Positions 49,976-58,292 of a DNA stretch of 64,000 nucleotides are shown here, in pieces. Position 1 is the stretch's first letter; each line of letters starts with the position of its first letter. Under the pieces are notes generated by a model. That model was not told where the DNA came from, searched no databases, and worked only from the letters and a program-made list of their open reading frames with translations. Both the position numbers and the translations under genes were made by a program. The DNA lies in the NCBI RefSeq assembly GCF_900107665.1, contig NZ_FNQT01000002.1, positions 64,286 to 128,285 of the forward strand. The letters run 5' to 3'. Origin of the DNA: Haloplanus vescus (GTDB lineage: Archaea > Halobacteriota > Halobacteria > Halobacteriales > Haloferacaceae).

Positions 49976-51102
49976 TCCGCCGGATACCACGCGAGCTTGT
50001 GGTCGGCGACCAGGTCGACGGTCACCCGCTCCCCGAGTTCGTGATTCGTCGCGTGGTTGTGTTCGCAGTGGACGACTTCGCCGCTGTCGAGTTCGACGCC
50101 GTAGACGAAGGAGGGGCCGGTGTACTGGCGTCCGACCAGCGTGCCGTTGCCGGTCTGCATCTCCTCGTCACACGGCGTCGCCCGCAGGTCGTCGGGGCGG
50201 ACGAGGACGTCGAGTCGAGCCCCGTCGTACTCGTCCGACAGTCCCTGAAGCATATCGGCGGAGAGCGTCCCGATGCCCGTCTCGATTTTGTTGCGTGCCA
50301 GCCGGCCGCCGAGGAAACTCGCTTGGCCGAGGAAGTCGGCGACGAAGCGAGATTTCGGGTGTTCGAAGACGGTTTCGGGACGACCCACCTGTTCGATGTG
50401 CCCGTTGCTCATGACCGCGACGCGGTCGGAGATGGAGAGCGCTTCCTCTTGGTCGTGGGTGACGGAGACGGCGGTCACGTCCGTCTCCTTGATGATGCGG
50501 CGGACCTCCTCGCGCATCCGCTCCCGGAGGCGGACGTCGAGGTTGGCGAACGGTTCGTCGAGGAGGAGGACGTCGGGTTCGGGCGCCAGCGAGCGCGCGA
50601 GGGCGACGCGCTGGCGCTGGCCGCCGGAGAGATTGTCGGGAGAGCGGTCCGCGAAGTCGCCGAGGCCGACGAGTTCAAGCAGGTCGGTCACTCGCTGTTC
50701 GCGTTCGTCGGCGTCCCAGTCGTCGATGCCGAAACCGACGTTCTCGGCGACGGTCAGGTGGGGGAAGAGCGCGAACTCCTGAAACACCATGCCCACGTCT
50801 CGTTCCTCGGGGGCGACGCCGTCGCCGTCGGCGGCGACCACGTCGTCGTCGACGCTAACGCGGCCGTTGGTGGGCATCTCCAGCCCCGCAATCATGCGGA
50901 GGGTCGTGGTCTTGCCGCATCCGGACGGCCCCAAGAGCGTGAGGAATTCGCCGTCACGCACCGTCAGGTCGATGTCTTCAACCGCCGTCTCTGGGCCGTA
51001 GCGTTTCGTCACGCCGTCGAGTTGCAGCATCGTCGCCGTGTCAGATGCTGGTTCTTCCACCTCGTACTCGCGGCGAACTGCGGCTACTGAGTCGTTATGC
51101 AT
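49972..51102 (-). CDS. ABC transporter ATPase (ferric-iron/FbpC type)
   Basis: A 376-residue ATPase. Walker A is G-P-S-G-C-G-K-T-T (58-66), then L-S-G-G-Q-R-Q-R-V, Walker B V-L-L-L-D-E-P-F, and the switch histidine in V-T-H-D-Q-E-E. A C-terminal TOBE-like regulatory domain (V-R-P-D-D-L-R-A, Y-G-V-E-L-D) completes a CUT1/FbpC-type subunit. An ATG at 51030 would remove the first 24 residues; the ATG at 51102 overlaps the permease end by 8 bases and is preferred for coupling. Operon order: binding protein, permease, ATPase, glycosyltransferase. Confidence 0.93.
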   Translation of the reverse strand: MHNDSVAAVRREYEVEEPASDTATMLQLDGVTKRYGPETAVEDIDLTVRDGEFLTLLGPSGCGKTTTLRMIAGLEMPTNGRVSVDDDVVAADGDGVAPEERDVGMVFQEFALFPHLTVAENVGFGIDDWDADEREQRVTDLLELVGLGDFADRSPDNLSGGQRQRVALARSLAPEPDVLLLDEPFANLDVRLRERMREEVRRIIKETDVTAVSVTHDQEEALSISDRVAVMSNGHIEQVGRPETVFEHPKSRFVADFLGQASFLGGRLARNKIETGIGTLSADMLQGLSDEYDGARLDVLVRPDDLRATPCDEEMQTGNGTLVGRQYTGPSFVYGVELDSGEVVHCEHNHATNHELGERVTVDLVADHKLAWYPAE

Positions 51103-52729
51103 TGGTTCCCTCCTGTCGCAAGAGCAGAATCATCGAGAGCGCAGAGACGACGACTAAGACGAGCGCGGGGAGTGCAGCGCGTCCGTAGTACCCTGCTTCT
51201 TGCACACGCCAGATGTACGTCACGAGAGTTGTAAAGCCCGTCGGATGCAGGATGAGCGTCGCCGGCAGTTCTTTCATCGTCGTCAGGAAGACGAGCGCGG
51301 CCCCGGCGACGAGGCCTGGCGCGATGAGCGGCAGCGTCACGCGCCGGAACGCGCCGCTCGGAGACTCGCCGAGCGTCCGGGCAGCGCCGAGCAAGTCGGC
51401 GTCCACCTGCAACACCGACGACCGTGTCGCGCCCACCGCCTGCGGCAGGAAGCGGACGACGTACGCGAACACCAAGAGCGGGAGCGTCTGGTAGAGCCAG
51501 GGGAGGTAGTTGGCGCCGAGAAACACCAGCGAGAGCGCGAGGACGATACCCGGCACCGCGTAGCCGACGTACGTCGAACGCTCCAGCAGGCGGGCGACTC
51601 GCGACCCGGAGCGAGCGGAGACGTAGGCGATGGGAAGTGCGGCCAGCCCCGTCACCACCGCGGCGATGGCGGCGACGTAGACGGAGTTCATCGCGAAGGC
51701 CCACTCGAACGCGAACCCGCCGCCGACGTAGCCCGGGCCGCTCCGCAGGAGCCACATGCCGAAGATGGCGACGGGTACCACGAGCGTCAGCGTCGCGACG
51801 AGCGCACAGAACGCCAGCGCCGGCACCGTCAGCCACCCGAGCGACGCGACGGGCGTATCGGAGCCAGCCACGCCGCCGCCGTAGCCTGCGCCGTCGCCGC
51901 CGAGTCGCGATTCGAGGAGCAACACCAGCGCCGTCACGCCGAGCAGTTGAATCGAGAGCAGCGACGCCGTCCCGCGTCCGAAGTTGTTGTACTGGACGTA
52001 GATGACACGCGTGAAGGTGTCGAAGTGCATGATGGCCGGCGTCCCGAAGTCCGAAAGGGCGTAGAAGGCGACGAGCAGCGCCCCCGCAGTCATCCCCGGC
52101 GCAATCTGGGGGAGGACGACCCGCCGGAACGCCGACCGGAAGCCGTGGTTGAGCGTCTGCGCCGCTTCGAGCTGTCGGGCGTCGAACGACACCAGCGACG
52201 CCCGGGTCGTCAGGAAGACGTAGGGGTAGACGAAAAGCGCGAGGACGAGCGTCGCCCCCTCGAACCCGTAGATGGTCGGAATCGTGATGCCGAGCGGCGA
52301 CAGCAGCTCCGCGAGCGTCCCGTGTGGACCGAACGCCGAGACGAACGCGAACGCGCCGAGATAGCTCGGCACCACGAGCGGAAGCGACAGCACGATGGTC
52401 CAGAACCGCCGAAAGGGCAGGTCTGTCAACACGGTCAACACGGCGAGTGGCACCCCGAGGACGACGGAGACGAGCGTCACCGACGCCACGAGCGCGAGGC
52501 TGTTCACGAACACCTCTATCGTCGACGGCGCGACGAGAATCGACCACGCCTCGGCTAGCCCAACGTCGGCGGCGCGGAGGAAAATCCACAGCAGTGGCGA
52601 GACGACGGCGACTGCGACGAGCACCGCTGCGGCCACGACGACCGGATGGGAGTCGTCGCCGGTCGGTGAATCGAGCGCCTCCCGCAGGCCGTCGATCAGC
52701 CGCCACACGCCGGAATCGCCACGTTCCAT
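51095..52729 (-). CDS. ABC transporter permease (two fused BPD domains, ferric-iron type)
   Basis: A 544-residue permease with about 12 helices made of two homologous halves. Each half ends with an EAA-like loop: E-A-A-Q-T-L-N-H-G-F-R-S-A-F-R-R-V-V-L-P in the first, and A-A-R-T-L-G-E-S-P-S-G-A-F-R-R-V-T-L-P in the second. This fused FbpB/SfuB layout is typical for Fe(III) or thiamine importers. It starts 5 bases after the end of the binding-protein gene. Confidence 0.92.
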   Translation of the reverse strand: MERGDSGVWRLIDGLREALDSPTGDDSHPVVVAAAVLVAVAVVSPLLWIFLRAADVGLAEAWSILVAPSTIEVFVNSLALVASVTLVSVVLGVPLAVLTVLTDLPFRRFWTIVLSLPLVVPSYLGAFAFVSAFGPHGTLAELLSPLGITIPTIYGFEGATLVLALFVYPYVFLTTRASLVSFDARQLEAAQTLNHGFRSAFRRVVLPQIAPGMTAGALLVAFYALSDFGTPAIMHFDTFTRVIYVQYNNFGRGTASLLSIQLLGVTALVLLLESRLGGDGAGYGGGVAGSDTPVASLGWLTVPALAFCALVATLTLVVPVAIFGMWLLRSGPGYVGGGFAFEWAFAMNSVYVAAIAAVVTGLAALPIAYVSARSGSRVARLLERSTYVGYAVPGIVLALSLVFLGANYLPWLYQTLPLLVFAYVVRFLPQAVGATRSSVLQVDADLLGAARTLGESPSGAFRRVTLPLIAPGLVAGAALVFLTTMKELPATLILHPTGFTTLVTYIWRVQEAGYYGRAALPALVLVVVSALSMILLLRQEGTNA

Positions 52730-52734
52730 GCCGA

Positions 52735-53898
52735 TTAGAGGACGCCCACGTCCCGCATGAGGTCAAGCGTCGGCTGGACGTTCGACAGCTCCTGCAGGTC
52801 GAGCGACGGCGGGTTCAGTTCGTCGATGCTCGGAAGCCCGCCGACCGGCGGTACGCCCGGAATCATCGGGTAGGCGAACGTCCGGGTGGCGAAGAACTCC
52901 TGGGCTTCGACCGTGAGCAGGTGGTGGATGAAGTTCTCGGCGAGTTCCTGCTGGTCGGTCCCCTGCACCACTGCCGCGCCGGCGACGTTGATCAGGGCGC
53001 CCGCGTCGCCGCTGGTGAAGGCCAGGTCAAGCGGGGCGTTCGAACGGGCCGAACGCACGCGGAGCGCGTAGTAGTGATTCGCGAAGCCGGCGCTGATTTC
53101 GCCGTTGGCGACGGCGTTGGAGGTGAGGAACTCGTCGGGGTATTCGCTCACGCCCGAATCGAGCATGCCCTGCAACCACTCACGGGTCGCGGACTCGCCC
53201 TCGATGAGTCGCATCGCCGTGACGAACGACTGGAAGGCGCCGTAGGTCGGCCCCCAACCCATCGCGCCTTCGAGCGCGGGCGTGTCCGGGAAGTCCATGA
53301 CCGTATCCGGAATCTGGTCGGCGCTCAGCGCGTTCGTGTTGTACGGAACGCTGCGCGCTCGGCCCGCGGTGCCGACCCACTGGTCCGTGGGGTGGAACTC
53401 GTCGGGGACGTCCTCGACGACGGAGGAGGAGAGCGTCGCGGCCATGTCGGCCTCGGCGACGGAGCCGAGCGACCCGGCGTCGACGGCCCAGAACACGTCG
53501 GCCGGGCTGTTGTCGCCCTCCTCGACGATGGTGTTCGCCAACTGTGCTGTGCCGCCCTCGCGCGGACGAACGTCGAAGTCGGGGTAGATGTCCGAGAACA
53601 GCGTCAGCAGGTCGCGGTACAGCCCGCCTTCCCCACCGCCGAGGTACACCGTCAGCGACCCCGAGAGGTCGGGCAGGTCCGAGATGCTCGTCCCGCTCAG
53701 CGACGGCCGGCCCTCGACGAGCGGTCCGGAACCGCGGAAGGAACTCATCGTCACGGCGCTGGACCCCTCGCCGCTCTCGCCGCCGCCACCGCTCCCGCCG
53801 GGAAGCCCGTTACAGCCCGCGAAACCGCCGAGCGCTGCGGCGGCACCAGTCGCGAGAAACCGTCGCCGTCGAAGAAGTGACGAACTATCGTCGTCCAT
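52735..53898 (-). CDS. ABC substrate-binding lipoprotein (ferric-iron type), Tat-exported
   Basis: A 387-residue protein from ATG 53898; an upstream GTG at 53913 is within the operator and is not preferred. Twin-arginine R-R-R-R-F-L-A-T-G and lipobox F-A-G-C indicate export and lipid anchoring. The body is a class II binding protein: L-T-V-Y-L-G-G-G-E-G-G-L-Y, Y-N-T-N-A-L, W-G-P-T-Y-G-A-F-Q and the tyrosine pair N-H-Y-Y-A-L-R, the usual iron-ligand position in FbpA. An iron-box palindrome lies six bases upstream of the ATG and a TATA (53924-53930) about 29 bases upstream. Confidence 0.92.
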   Translation of the reverse strand: MDDDSSSLLRRRRFLATGAAAALGGFAGCNGLPGGSGGGGESGEGSSAVTMSSFRGSGPLVEGRPSLSGTSISDLPDLSGSLTVYLGGGEGGLYRDLLTLFSDIYPDFDVRPREGGTAQLANTIVEEGDNSPADVFWAVDAGSLGSVAEADMAATLSSSVVEDVPDEFHPTDQWVGTAGRARSVPYNTNALSADQIPDTVMDFPDTPALEGAMGWGPTYGAFQSFVTAMRLIEGESATREWLQGMLDSGVSEYPDEFLTSNAVANGEISAGFANHYYALRVRSARSNAPLDLAFTSGDAGALINVAGAAVVQGTDQQELAENFIHHLLTVEAQEFFATRTFAYPMIPGVPPVGGLPSIDELNPPSLDLQELSNVQPTLDLMRDVGVL

Positions 53899-53904
53899 AG
53901 GTTG

Positions 53905-53920
53905 TTTAGGCACGCCTAAA
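53905..53920 (-). promoter_or_regulatory. Iron-box palindrome (DtxR/SirR/Idr type) before the binding-protein gene
   Basis: TTTAGGCACGCCTAAA is a perfect TTTAGG-N4-CCTAAA palindrome (the inner bases C and G also pair). It lies between the predicted TATA box and the start codon, where a repressor would block a leaderless promoter. The shape matches the TTAGG/CCTAA sites used by haloarchaeal DtxR-family metalloregulators as I know them; the exact consensus is from memory. Confidence 0.8.
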
Positions 53921-53923
53921 TCA

Positions 53924-53930
53924 CTTATAC
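53924..53930 (-). promoter_or_regulatory. TATA box of the iron ABC operon
   Basis: On the minus strand this is GTATAAG, centred about 29 bases upstream of the ATG at 53898. That is the spacing expected for a leaderless haloarchaeal transcript. The operator at 53905-53920 sits immediately downstream. Confidence 0.65.
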
Positions 53931-54051
53931 TTGCCGATTCGATGTCTCGTGGACGTTCGTGAGGAACTGCGAGTGCTGGTGAAAACAGTTGTCGCGATTG
54001 CGTATCAGCGTGGTGCCGAACGGCGCGGCGACACGCCGGTCTTCCGGCGAT

Positions 54052-55203
54052 TCAGTCGTCGGCGGGAACGGCTCGCTCGACCGACTGGAGTTCGTCGAGG
54101 CAGTCCAGCCAGTCGTGCATGTGTTCGCCGACGTAGGCGAGGAACTCGCCGTTGCGGTAGTCGGCGTCGGCCGCACAGAGCGCGTCGGCCATCGCCGCGA
54201 ACACGTCCGCGTAGGTATCGGCGTCCTCGCCCGCGTCGTCGACGATAGTCCAGAGGTGTTCGTTGAGTTCTAGCCCCGCAACCTCGTTGTGCAGGTCGTC
54301 GAACGTCGAGCGCGGCGCCTTGTCGTGACGACAGAGGGGGTCGCCGGTCACGACGTCCTTGCCGAGGACGTCCGCCGCACGCTTGAGGAACACGCCGCTC
54401 CAGATGTCGTCGAACCGGCCGACCGACCACTCGTTGTCGTCCATCGGGCACTGGTAGAAGGCGGGCACGACCTCTCGGCGGAAGCCGAGGTTCATGGAAC
54501 AGACGGTGAGATACTGGCCGGGTTCCGCGACGAAGTCGGGGCCGAAGTCGTCGGCGGTCAGCCGCGTCTCGGCCTGTCCCTGCAGGTCGCCGTCCATCAG
54601 AATCCGGACCGCGTCGAGGTCCGGGACGTTCGTCCACAGGCCCTGAGACGCCACCACGTCGTCGACCTGTCGCTCGTCCGTCTCCACCGTCTCGTCCATC
54701 GCCGAATACGGGTAGCCGCGGGGGTAGAGGCCGTGTTCCTCTGCCTCGTGGTAGAGCACGTTCACCCAGTTCTCGTCGGAGCGGACGGACTCGACCGTCT
54801 GCGTCTCCGTCAGGTTCCGCAGGTGCGTCCCGAAGAAGTCCACGTCCTCGTGGGGGCGGGTGTCGTCGTCGATGAAGACGGCGTACGGGTGGTCGTGGGC
54901 CCACAGATAGAGCAGACCGAAGCTCGTCTGGGCGTGGCTCCGCGCCGGAATCAGGTGGTTGTACTCCCCGACGCCGTGGTCGGCCATCCACGACTCGCGT
55001 CGCTCGCCGTCGAACACTTCGCCGGCGACGCCCAGTTCGTCGAGCATCGCTTCCATGTCGTCGGTCGGACAGTGGTCTTCGGTGACCAGTACGAACTCCA
55101 GTCGGTCGGTGTCGAACCCGTGGCGCTCCGCGTTCGCGACGTACGAGCGTACGCACTCGTACTCTCTGATCGTCGGCACGATGACGCAGACATCCGTCTT
55201 CAT
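54052..55203 (-). CDS. GT75-type glycosyltransferase (alpha-1,4-glucan-protein synthase / reversibly glycosylated polypeptide-like)
   Basis: A 383-residue cytosolic protein. The first 120 residues are a GT-A Rossmann start (V-C-V-I-V-P-T-I-R-E-Y) leading to the metal-binding D-x-D-like F-I-D-D-D-T-R-P (112-114). G-D-L-Q-G-Q-A-E-T-R, S-M-N-L-G-F-R-R and V-G-R-F-D-D-I-W-S-G follow, the pattern of plant UDP-arabinopyranose mutase/reversibly glycosylated proteins. It is annotated in haloarchaea as glucan-protein synthase; whether it transfers or isomerises UDP-sugars is not known. An iron-box palindrome lies 11 bases upstream of the ATG. Confidence 0.85.
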   Translation of the reverse strand: MKTDVCVIVPTIREYECVRSYVANAERHGFDTDRLEFVLVTEDHCPTDDMEAMLDELGVAGEVFDGERRESWMADHGVGEYNHLIPARSHAQTSFGLLYLWAHDHPYAVFIDDDTRPHEDVDFFGTHLRNLTETQTVESVRSDENWVNVLYHEAEEHGLYPRGYPYSAMDETVETDERQVDDVVASQGLWTNVPDLDAVRILMDGDLQGQAETRLTADDFGPDFVAEPGQYLTVCSMNLGFRREVVPAFYQCPMDDNEWSVGRFDDIWSGVFLKRAADVLGKDVVTGDPLCRHDKAPRSTFDDLHNEVAGLELNEHLWTIVDDAGEDADTYADVFAAMADALCAADADYRNGEFLAYVGEHMHDWLDCLDELQSVERAVPADD

Positions 55204-55214
55204 GCCAGCCCCTC

Positions 55215-55230
55215 TTTAGGCGTACCTAAA
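55215..55230 (-). promoter_or_regulatory. Iron-box palindrome before the GT75 gene
   Basis: TTTAGGCGTACCTAAA, again TTTAGG-N4-CCTAAA, with the same outer bases as the site at 53905-53920 but a different central four. It starts 11 bases upstream of the GT75 ATG. A TATA-like TACTTTA (minus strand, about 55227-55233) overlaps its far arm, so a bound repressor would occlude the promoter. Confidence 0.78.
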
Positions 55231-55261
55231 GTACCTGTCGCTCTTCGTCGGCGAGAGCGTG

Positions 55262-57565
55262 TCAGTCGCCCGTCAGCGACTCCAAGAGGTGGACTGCGGG
55301 GTCGGGGTCGAGGGGGTCGTTCGCATTCCCGCAGTGGGGCGACTGGACGCAGGCCGGACAGCCCTCGGCGCAGTCACAGGCGGCTATCATCCGCCCCGTC
55401 CGCGCCAGCAGGGGTTCGATGCGCTCGTAGCCGCCGCGGGCGAGGCCGACGCCACCCGGGTAGCCGTCGTAGACGAAGACGGTGCTCGCGCCGGTGTGTT
55501 CGTGGTACGGCGTCGACAGGCCGCCAACGTCCGCCCGGTCACAGAGGAGTTCGAGCGGGAACAGCGAGATGAGGCCGTGTTCGGCCGCGTGGATACCGCC
55601 GTCGAAGTCGCCGATGCCGCGCATCTCTTGCTCTACCTCCACCGGGACGGTGAAATACAGCCCCGTCGTCGTCAGCGACGTTTCGGGGAGACTCACCGCC
55701 TCCTCTCCCAGCACCTCCCCCCGCGTCGCGTCGCGACGCTCGAACCCCGTCACCCGTTCCGTGACGGTCAGGTCCGCGAGGCGAACTTCGGTGTCGGGCC
55801 GCGCCGAGAGCGGCGTCGCATCCCGGTCGCGCTTGACCGTTATCGACTTCTCGGTCAGGACGCGCGTGTAGTAGTCCGCCCACGTCGACTGGAGCGTGGC
55901 CACGTCCCGGTCCAAATCGAGGTCGGTCACCTCGTAGGACTGGCCCTGGTGGTGGTAGATGGCACCGGGATGAGCGTCTCGGAGGGCGTCGCCAAATTCC
56001 AGCGTCGCGATGACCTCGCCGTCGGCCAAGAGGTCGACCGCTCGGTCGTCGGCGGTTCGAAGACTTGTCTCCTGTTGGGGGCTGCGTTCGCCCGCGTACG
56101 TCCACCGTGGCCCGTCGTCGGTGTCGCGGCGTTCGAGTCGCCCCTCGGACTCCAGTCGCGTGACGATGTCCGCGAAGCCGTCGCCGAAGTGGGCGTCGTC
56201 GTCGGGCGACAGCCAGTTCTCCCGCGCCGCCGCCGCGACGTGTGCCGGGCGCAGGTGGTCGTTCTCCGGGTCGACGGTCGCTCGCTCCGGGTCGCCCTCG
56301 AACAGGTCGTCGGGAGCGCTCATGAGATACTGGTCGAGCTGGTCCTCGCCGGCGACGAGGGCGACGAGCGCGGGGTCGGTGCCCCGGCCCGCCCGGCCCG
56401 CCCGCTGGAACGTCGACATCCGGGTGCCGGGGTAGCCGTCGAGCAAGACGGCATCGAGGCCGCCCACGTCGACGCCGAGTTCGAGCGCGCTCGTGCTCCA
56501 GACGCCCCGCACGTCGCCGTCGTGGAGTCCGGCTTCGATTTCGCGCCGTCGGTCGTCGCGTAGCGAGGCCTGATACGCCTCTATCTGACTCGCCATCCCT
56601 CGCTCGCCTCGGTCCCGGAGTCCGTCGGCGCTCTGGGTCGCGTACCGCTCCGCAGTCTGGCGAGCGCGGGTGAACACCAGCGTCTGATACCCTTGCGTCA
56701 CGAGGTCGGTGAACAGCTGCTTCGTCTCGACGTGACTCGACCGCCGGCGCCCCGACCCCTCGTTCCCGTCGTGTTCCGGTGGATTCCACAGGAACCAGTG
56801 GCGCGGCCCGCGACCGCTGGCGTCCGCATCGACGAGCGTAAACCCCGATTCGGGGCGCCCGGTCAGGCGGGCGGCGTGTTCGACCGGGTTGCCGATGGTG
56901 GCCGAACAGCAGACGAACTGCGGGTCGCTCCCGAACCGCTCACAGAGGCGGGCGAGTCGCCGCAACACCAGCGCGACGTGACTGCCGAAGACGCCCCGGT
57001 AGTCGTGTACCTCGTCGACGACGACCAACTCCAGCGACGAGAACAGCCACTCCCACAGGCGGTGGCCGTGGGGCAGGAGGCCGTAGTGGAGCATGTCGGG
57101 ATTCGACAGCAGGACCGTCGGCCGCCGGTCGCGCACCTCGCGTTTCTCCGTCTGCGAGCGCCGGCCGGTGTAGGTGTCGACCGAGACGCGACTGCCGAAG
57201 CCGAGGTCACGCGCGAGCGACGACAGGCTCTCGGCCTGGTCAGCGATGAGGGCGTTCTGCGGGCCGAGATACAGCGTCCGACCGCCGTGGTCCATCGCTC
57301 GCTCGAACGCGGGGACGGTGTACGCCAGACTCTTTCCGCTCGCCGTCGGCGTCGCGAGCACCACGTCGTCGCCGTCGCGGACGGCCTCGATGGCCGTCGC
57401 TTGGTGGTCGTAGAGGCGGTTGACCCCTCGCTCCGCGAGCGCACCCTCTAGCCGCGATTCGAGGTCCACGTCGGCGTAGGTCGGGTCGCGGCCGGGCACG
57501 AGTCGGTAGTCGGCGAGGCGTCCGTCCTCCCCCTTCGCCCGGAGTCTGTCGACGGCGTCGTCCAC
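55262..57565 (-). CDS. DEAD/DEAH-box ATP-dependent helicase with DUF1998 (COG1205 type)
   Basis: A 767-residue protein; the GTG at 57565 is chosen because the sequence becomes acidic and family-like there, and the longer upstream frame is arginine-rich. Walker A is T-P-T-A-S-G-K-S, motif II V-V-D-E-V-H-D-Y, motif III-like C-C-S-A-T-I, and motif VI-like Q-R-A-G-R-A-G-R. The C-terminal DUF1998 has C-D-C-A-E-G-C-P-A-C-V-Q-S, a cysteine cluster. Bacterial and archaeal relatives (MrfA/Hrq1-like) act in DNA repair. Confidence 0.92.
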   Translation of the reverse strand: MDDAVDRLRAKGEDGRLADYRLVPGRDPTYADVDLESRLEGALAERGVNRLYDHQATAIEAVRDGDDVVLATPTASGKSLAYTVPAFERAMDHGGRTLYLGPQNALIADQAESLSSLARDLGFGSRVSVDTYTGRRSQTEKREVRDRRPTVLLSNPDMLHYGLLPHGHRLWEWLFSSLELVVVDEVHDYRGVFGSHVALVLRRLARLCERFGSDPQFVCCSATIGNPVEHAARLTGRPESGFTLVDADASGRGPRHWFLWNPPEHDGNEGSGRRRSSHVETKQLFTDLVTQGYQTLVFTRARQTAERYATQSADGLRDRGERGMASQIEAYQASLRDDRRREIEAGLHDGDVRGVWSTSALELGVDVGGLDAVLLDGYPGTRMSTFQRAGRAGRGTDPALVALVAGEDQLDQYLMSAPDDLFEGDPERATVDPENDHLRPAHVAAAARENWLSPDDDAHFGDGFADIVTRLESEGRLERRDTDDGPRWTYAGERSPQQETSLRTADDRAVDLLADGEVIATLEFGDALRDAHPGAIYHHQGQSYEVTDLDLDRDVATLQSTWADYYTRVLTEKSITVKRDRDATPLSARPDTEVRLADLTVTERVTGFERRDATRGEVLGEEAVSLPETSLTTTGLYFTVPVEVEQEMRGIGDFDGGIHAAEHGLISLFPLELLCDRADVGGLSTPYHEHTGASTVFVYDGYPGGVGLARGGYERIEPLLARTGRMIAACDCAEGCPACVQSPHCGNANDPLDPDPAVHLLESLTGD

Positions 57566-57642
57566 GCCCTCGCTCCGCCCGCCGCCGACAAACCGATTGC
57601 GGTCGCGACACCGTTTTGCGCTCCGGCCCCCGACGCCGACGC

Positions 57643-58068
57643 ATGGCCGATTCGACCGGCGGGACGTACACGCTCGTCCTCGCGCTGGACCGTCCGGTGA
57701 CCATCGAGGTGGGCGCGCTCGGCGACCGTGCGTTTCCGGCGGGCGCGTACGCCTACACCGGCAGCGCACTCGGACAGGGTGGCTTCGCGCGCGTCGACCG
57801 CCACCGCCGAGTGGCGGCGGGCGAACACGACGTGCGTCACTGGCACGTCGATTACCTGACCGGCCATCCGGCCGTGGAACTGGTCGACGTAGTCAGAGCG
57901 CCCGGGGCCGACGTCGAGTGCGCCGTCGCGGCGCGCCTCCCCCAAGGGCCCGTCGCGGGCTTTGGCGCGTCGGACTGCGACTGTCGCTCGCATCTCGCGG
58001 CCGACGAGGACGTCGACCGACTCCGCGAGCGCGTCACGTCGGCACACCGGGCGGTCACGGAGGACTGA
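57643..58068 (+). CDS. DUF123 / GIY-YIG-like nuclease family protein
   Basis: A 141-residue protein from ATG 57643. Hallmarks of DUF123: G-T-Y-T-L-V-L-A-L-D, G-A-Y-A-Y-T-G-S-A, the arginine in R-V-D-R-H-R-R, R-H-W-H-V-D-Y-L and G-F-G-A-S-D-C-D-C-R-S-H. The fold is GIY-YIG nuclease-like; a DNA-binding or endonuclease role is inferred only. Divergent from the helicase gene. Confidence 0.88.
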   Translation: MADSTGGTYTLVLALDRPVTIEVGALGDRAFPAGAYAYTGSALGQGGFARVDRHRRVAAGEHDVRHWHVDYLTGHPAVELVDVVRAPGADVECAVAARLPQGPVAGFGASDCDCRSHLAADEDVDRLRERVTSAHRAVTED

Positions 58069-58257
58069 TGGTCTCGAAAACCGGGGTCGTTCGCGGGCGC
58101 GAATCCGGGCAAATCCACGCCGTCGAACACCGGATCGGGCGGCAGGCCGGGCACCCCGCCGCGACCCCGTTTTGTCAGAGGCACCCCGGCGCAAAAATAG
58201 ACAGCCCCCGATACCTTCATGTTTCCCGCTGCTGGATTGCTCACAGTATGAGAACTA

Positions 58258-58270
58258 CAATATATGTATT
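58258..58270 (+). promoter_or_regulatory. TATA-type promoter of the HTH regulator gene
   Basis: CAATATATGTATT, centred about 29 bases before the ATG at 58293, in an otherwise GC-rich gap of 224 bases. The spacing suits a leaderless transcript. The sequence between it and the DUF123-like gene has no other feature I can support. Confidence 0.6.
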
Positions 58271-58292
58271 GGGGTAACGGTGGAAAAGGGGG

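Noticed and set aside
57566-57769. N-terminal extension of the helicase gene
   Set aside because: The 68 upstream codons are arginine/cysteine/proline-rich and overlap the divergent DUF123-like gene, so the GTG at 57565 is the better start.
58071-58218. Short minus-strand frame beginning M-K-V-S-G-A-V-Y-F between the DUF123-like gene and the HTH gene
   Set aside because: It continues open into the DUF123-like gene, lacks a ribosome site and shows no protein-like composition.
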